A DNA stretch of 64,000 bases, from assembly GCA_029224185.1 (NCBI GenBank), contig CM055197.1, positions 21,000,990 to 21,064,989 on the forward strand, given 5' to 3'. The position numbers were made by a program, and so were the translations under genes. Of this stretch, positions 63,101 to 64,000 are shown one piece after another. The notes below the pieces were generated by a model, which was not told where the DNA came from, searched no databases, and saw nothing but the letters and a program-made list of their open reading frames with translations. The DNA is from Karalla daura. Lineage: Eukaryota; Chordata; Actinopteri; Chaetodontiformes; Leiognathidae. The stretch's first letter is position 1; the number at the start of each line of letters is the position of its first letter.

Positions 63101-64000
63101 GGCCACTTCTCCGTCGTCGGGCTGGGCTTCGAGGACCACGTAAGTGCTCGGCGGCTCTCGGGGGGGAGGGGGGGACACCTCGGGGCCGCGGCGTTCGCGC
63201 CCCGTCCCCGCCCTGACGCGTCGCAACGTTGCGCCCGGCAGGTCAGAGCTTCGCACTTCGACGGCCTCGTCACCACCATCCTGGGGTACATCCTGCTGGC
63301 CGGCGCCCTCATCGTCAGCCACGTATCCTCCGCTTGAGGGTCGCAAGAGCCCCGACCCGCGTGTCGCTTCACTCCCGAGCCGTTGCTTCTTAACGTCTCG
63401 CCTTCAGGGCCTGGCCTCTCTGGTGAAGTTCCAGCGGTCCCGCCGCCTCCTGGGCGTCTGCTACATCGTCGTCAAGGTACGCCCGGGGGGGGGGGGGGGC
63501 GGAAATGCCGCAACGCCCGAAATCGTCCGTTTTGGCCCCCGTCACGCCGGCCAGGCTGCTCGCAGAGCATCACAGAGACCGAAACTGAGTTGCATTTGTG
63601 TGTGCGCCTCGGCCCCAGGTGTCCCTCCTGGTCGTCATGGAGATAGGCCTGTTCCCGCTGATCTGTGGTTGGTGGCTGGACATTTGCTCGCTGGTAAGAC
63701 ACGCCCTGAGGCGTGAGCTCAACCGATCCTTAACGATTCGCTCCTGCGATGGCCTCAAAGACTCGCTCAGATCCCCGGGTTGTTCCAGCTTCGTCTGTGT
63801 TTGGTTTTAGGTCTGCTGTTAAGTTACAGGACCATGACCTGATTGTGTTTGTGCCACTTGTTCCCCGGCTGGCCCGCAGGAGATGTTCGACGCCACGCTG
63901 AAAGACAGGGAGCAGAGCTTCGACTCCGCCCCGGGCACCACCATGTTCCTGCACTGGCTGGTCGGCATGGTTTACGTCTTCTACTTTGCCTCCTTCATCC
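58730..64000 (+). CDS. marchf6: E3 ubiquitin ligase MARCHF6 (TEB4/Doa10 family), 5' part, runs off window
   Basis: ER membrane RING-CH ubiquitin ligase, orthologue of yeast Doa10, acting in ER-associated degradation of membrane and sterol-pathway proteins. Exons: 58730-58748, 59867-59966, 60068-60141, 60255-60398, 60563-60635, 60761-60941, 61467-61704, 61801-61862, 61952-61984, 62851-62902, 63081-63139, 63242-63322, 63408-63476, 63619-63693, and 63880 to the window edge. These give about 460 residues of a protein of roughly 900. The start ATG has A at -3 and G at +4, and MDTAEE matches human. One residue (Ala7) is added at the exon 1-2 junction. The gene follows atpsckmt in the same orientation. 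Confidence 0.96.
60255..61862 (+). CDS. marchf6: marchf6 exons 4-8: first membrane helices and acidic loop
   Basis: Exons 4-6 encode IYSPDMPSRLPVQDIFAGLV and helices through TACRIYKCLFTGSVSSLLTL and FVVTCTLCAFISLVWLREQI, nearly identical to human MARCHF6. Exon 7 (61467-61704) encodes the poorly conserved cytosolic loop, which starts Ala/Gly/Pro-rich, continues with a run of Asp and Glu residues, and ends EDAADANHGGQ, as in human. Exon 8 gives EDLNWNALEWDRAAEELTWE. The exon 4 donor is GCGT followed by GTACGT. The exon 6 acceptor follows a 24-C run. Confidence 0.92.
60730..60753 (+). repeat. Poly-C tract next to marchf6 exon 6 acceptor
   Basis: Twenty-four consecutive C, then GTCGCAG and exon 6. 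It stands in the polypyrimidine-tract position. Confidence 0.9.
61952..64000 (+). CDS. marchf6: marchf6 exons 9-15: central membrane segments (partial gene)
   Basis: Exon 9 is only 33 nt (MLGLDGSLVFL). It is followed by an 866-nt intron mostly made of a 22-bp minisatellite. Exons 10-15 encode EHVFWVVSLNTLFILVF, AFCPYHIGHFSVVGLGFEDH, the conserved LVKFQRSRRLLGVCYIVVK, FPLICGWWLDICSLEMFDAT and FLHWLVGMVYVFYFASFI, up to the window end. This covers part of the conserved TEB4-Doa10 region. Introns here are very short (85-280 nt) and GC-rich. Confidence 0.92.
61992..62691 (+). repeat. 22-bp minisatellite, about 32 copies, marchf6 intron 9
   Basis: Tandem array of a 22-bp unit with core CTCAGTATAAGTACATCTC, beginning 7 nt after the exon 9 donor and ending about 160 nt before exon 10. 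Variants at single sites (CAGTGTAAG, CAGTAGAAG, ACGTCTC) are clustered in blocks; one unit near 62489 carries an extra base. The unit length is not a multiple of three and units contain stops, so it is noncoding. Confidence 0.97.
63323..63407 (+). other. marchf6: Candidate U12-type intron, marchf6 intron 12 (85 nt)
   Basis: The intron starts GTATCCTCC directly after CAC and ends CTTCTTAACGTCTCGCCTTCAG. The donor matches the U12 consensus GTATCCT. TTCTTAAC, about 15 nt before the AG, matches the U12 branch consensus with one mismatch. It joins VSH and GLASLVKF in frame, phase 0. Confidence 0.75.
63485..63499 (+). repeat. G15 run just downstream of marchf6 exon 13 donor
   Basis: Fifteen consecutive G starting 9 nt after the exon 13 boundary; intronic G-runs near donors often act as splicing enhancers. 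Confidence 0.85.

Overview
This is a window of vertebrate nuclear DNA, almost certainly from a ray-finned (teleost) fish. It has GT-AG split genes with vertebrate-type exons, many CA/GT, tetranucleotide and CT microsatellites, and degraded copies of interspersed repeats common in fish. The encoded proteins match vertebrate families over their whole length. Five protein-coding genes can be reconstructed exon by exon. Every reconstructed coding sequence closes in frame across all splice junctions, which is the main support for the models.

Layout: (1) 2592-22324, minus strand: slc12a7 (KCC4), a K-Cl cotransporter with 25 constitutive coding exons (1081 aa) and one in-frame 34-codon cassette exon resembling a KCC2 segment. 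(2) 22.3-33.7 kb: gene-free spacer. (3) 33662-41929, minus strand: crispld1, a secreted CAP plus double-LCCL protein (14 coding exons, 511 aa). (4) 41.9-44.5 kb: head-to-head spacer with a long CTTT microsatellite. (5) 44467-53572, plus strand: neto1, a CUB-CUB-LDLa-TM auxiliary subunit of glutamate receptors (10 coding exons, 555 aa). (6) 55436-57015, plus strand: atpsckmt (FAM173B), a mitochondrial lysine methyltransferase (4 exons, 229 aa). (7) 58730-64000 and beyond, plus strand: the 5' part of marchf6, an ER membrane RING-CH ubiquitin ligase (15 exons present; gene runs off the right edge). From about 58.3 kb the DNA becomes strikingly GC- and CpG-rich.

The genes do not form a pathway or operon; each is an independently transcribed housekeeping, secreted or neuronal gene. 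The atpsckmt-marchf6 neighbourhood recalls human chromosome 5p15.2. I found no novel biological system. The most interesting observations are two well-supported U12-type (minor spliceosome) introns, in slc12a7 and marchf6; the KCC2-like cassette exon in slc12a7; a roughly 32-copy 22-bp minisatellite in a marchf6 intron, some units of which carry a near-consensus 5' splice site; and a NETO1 protein that lacks the usual C-terminal TRV tail and ends in a NETO2-like DF.
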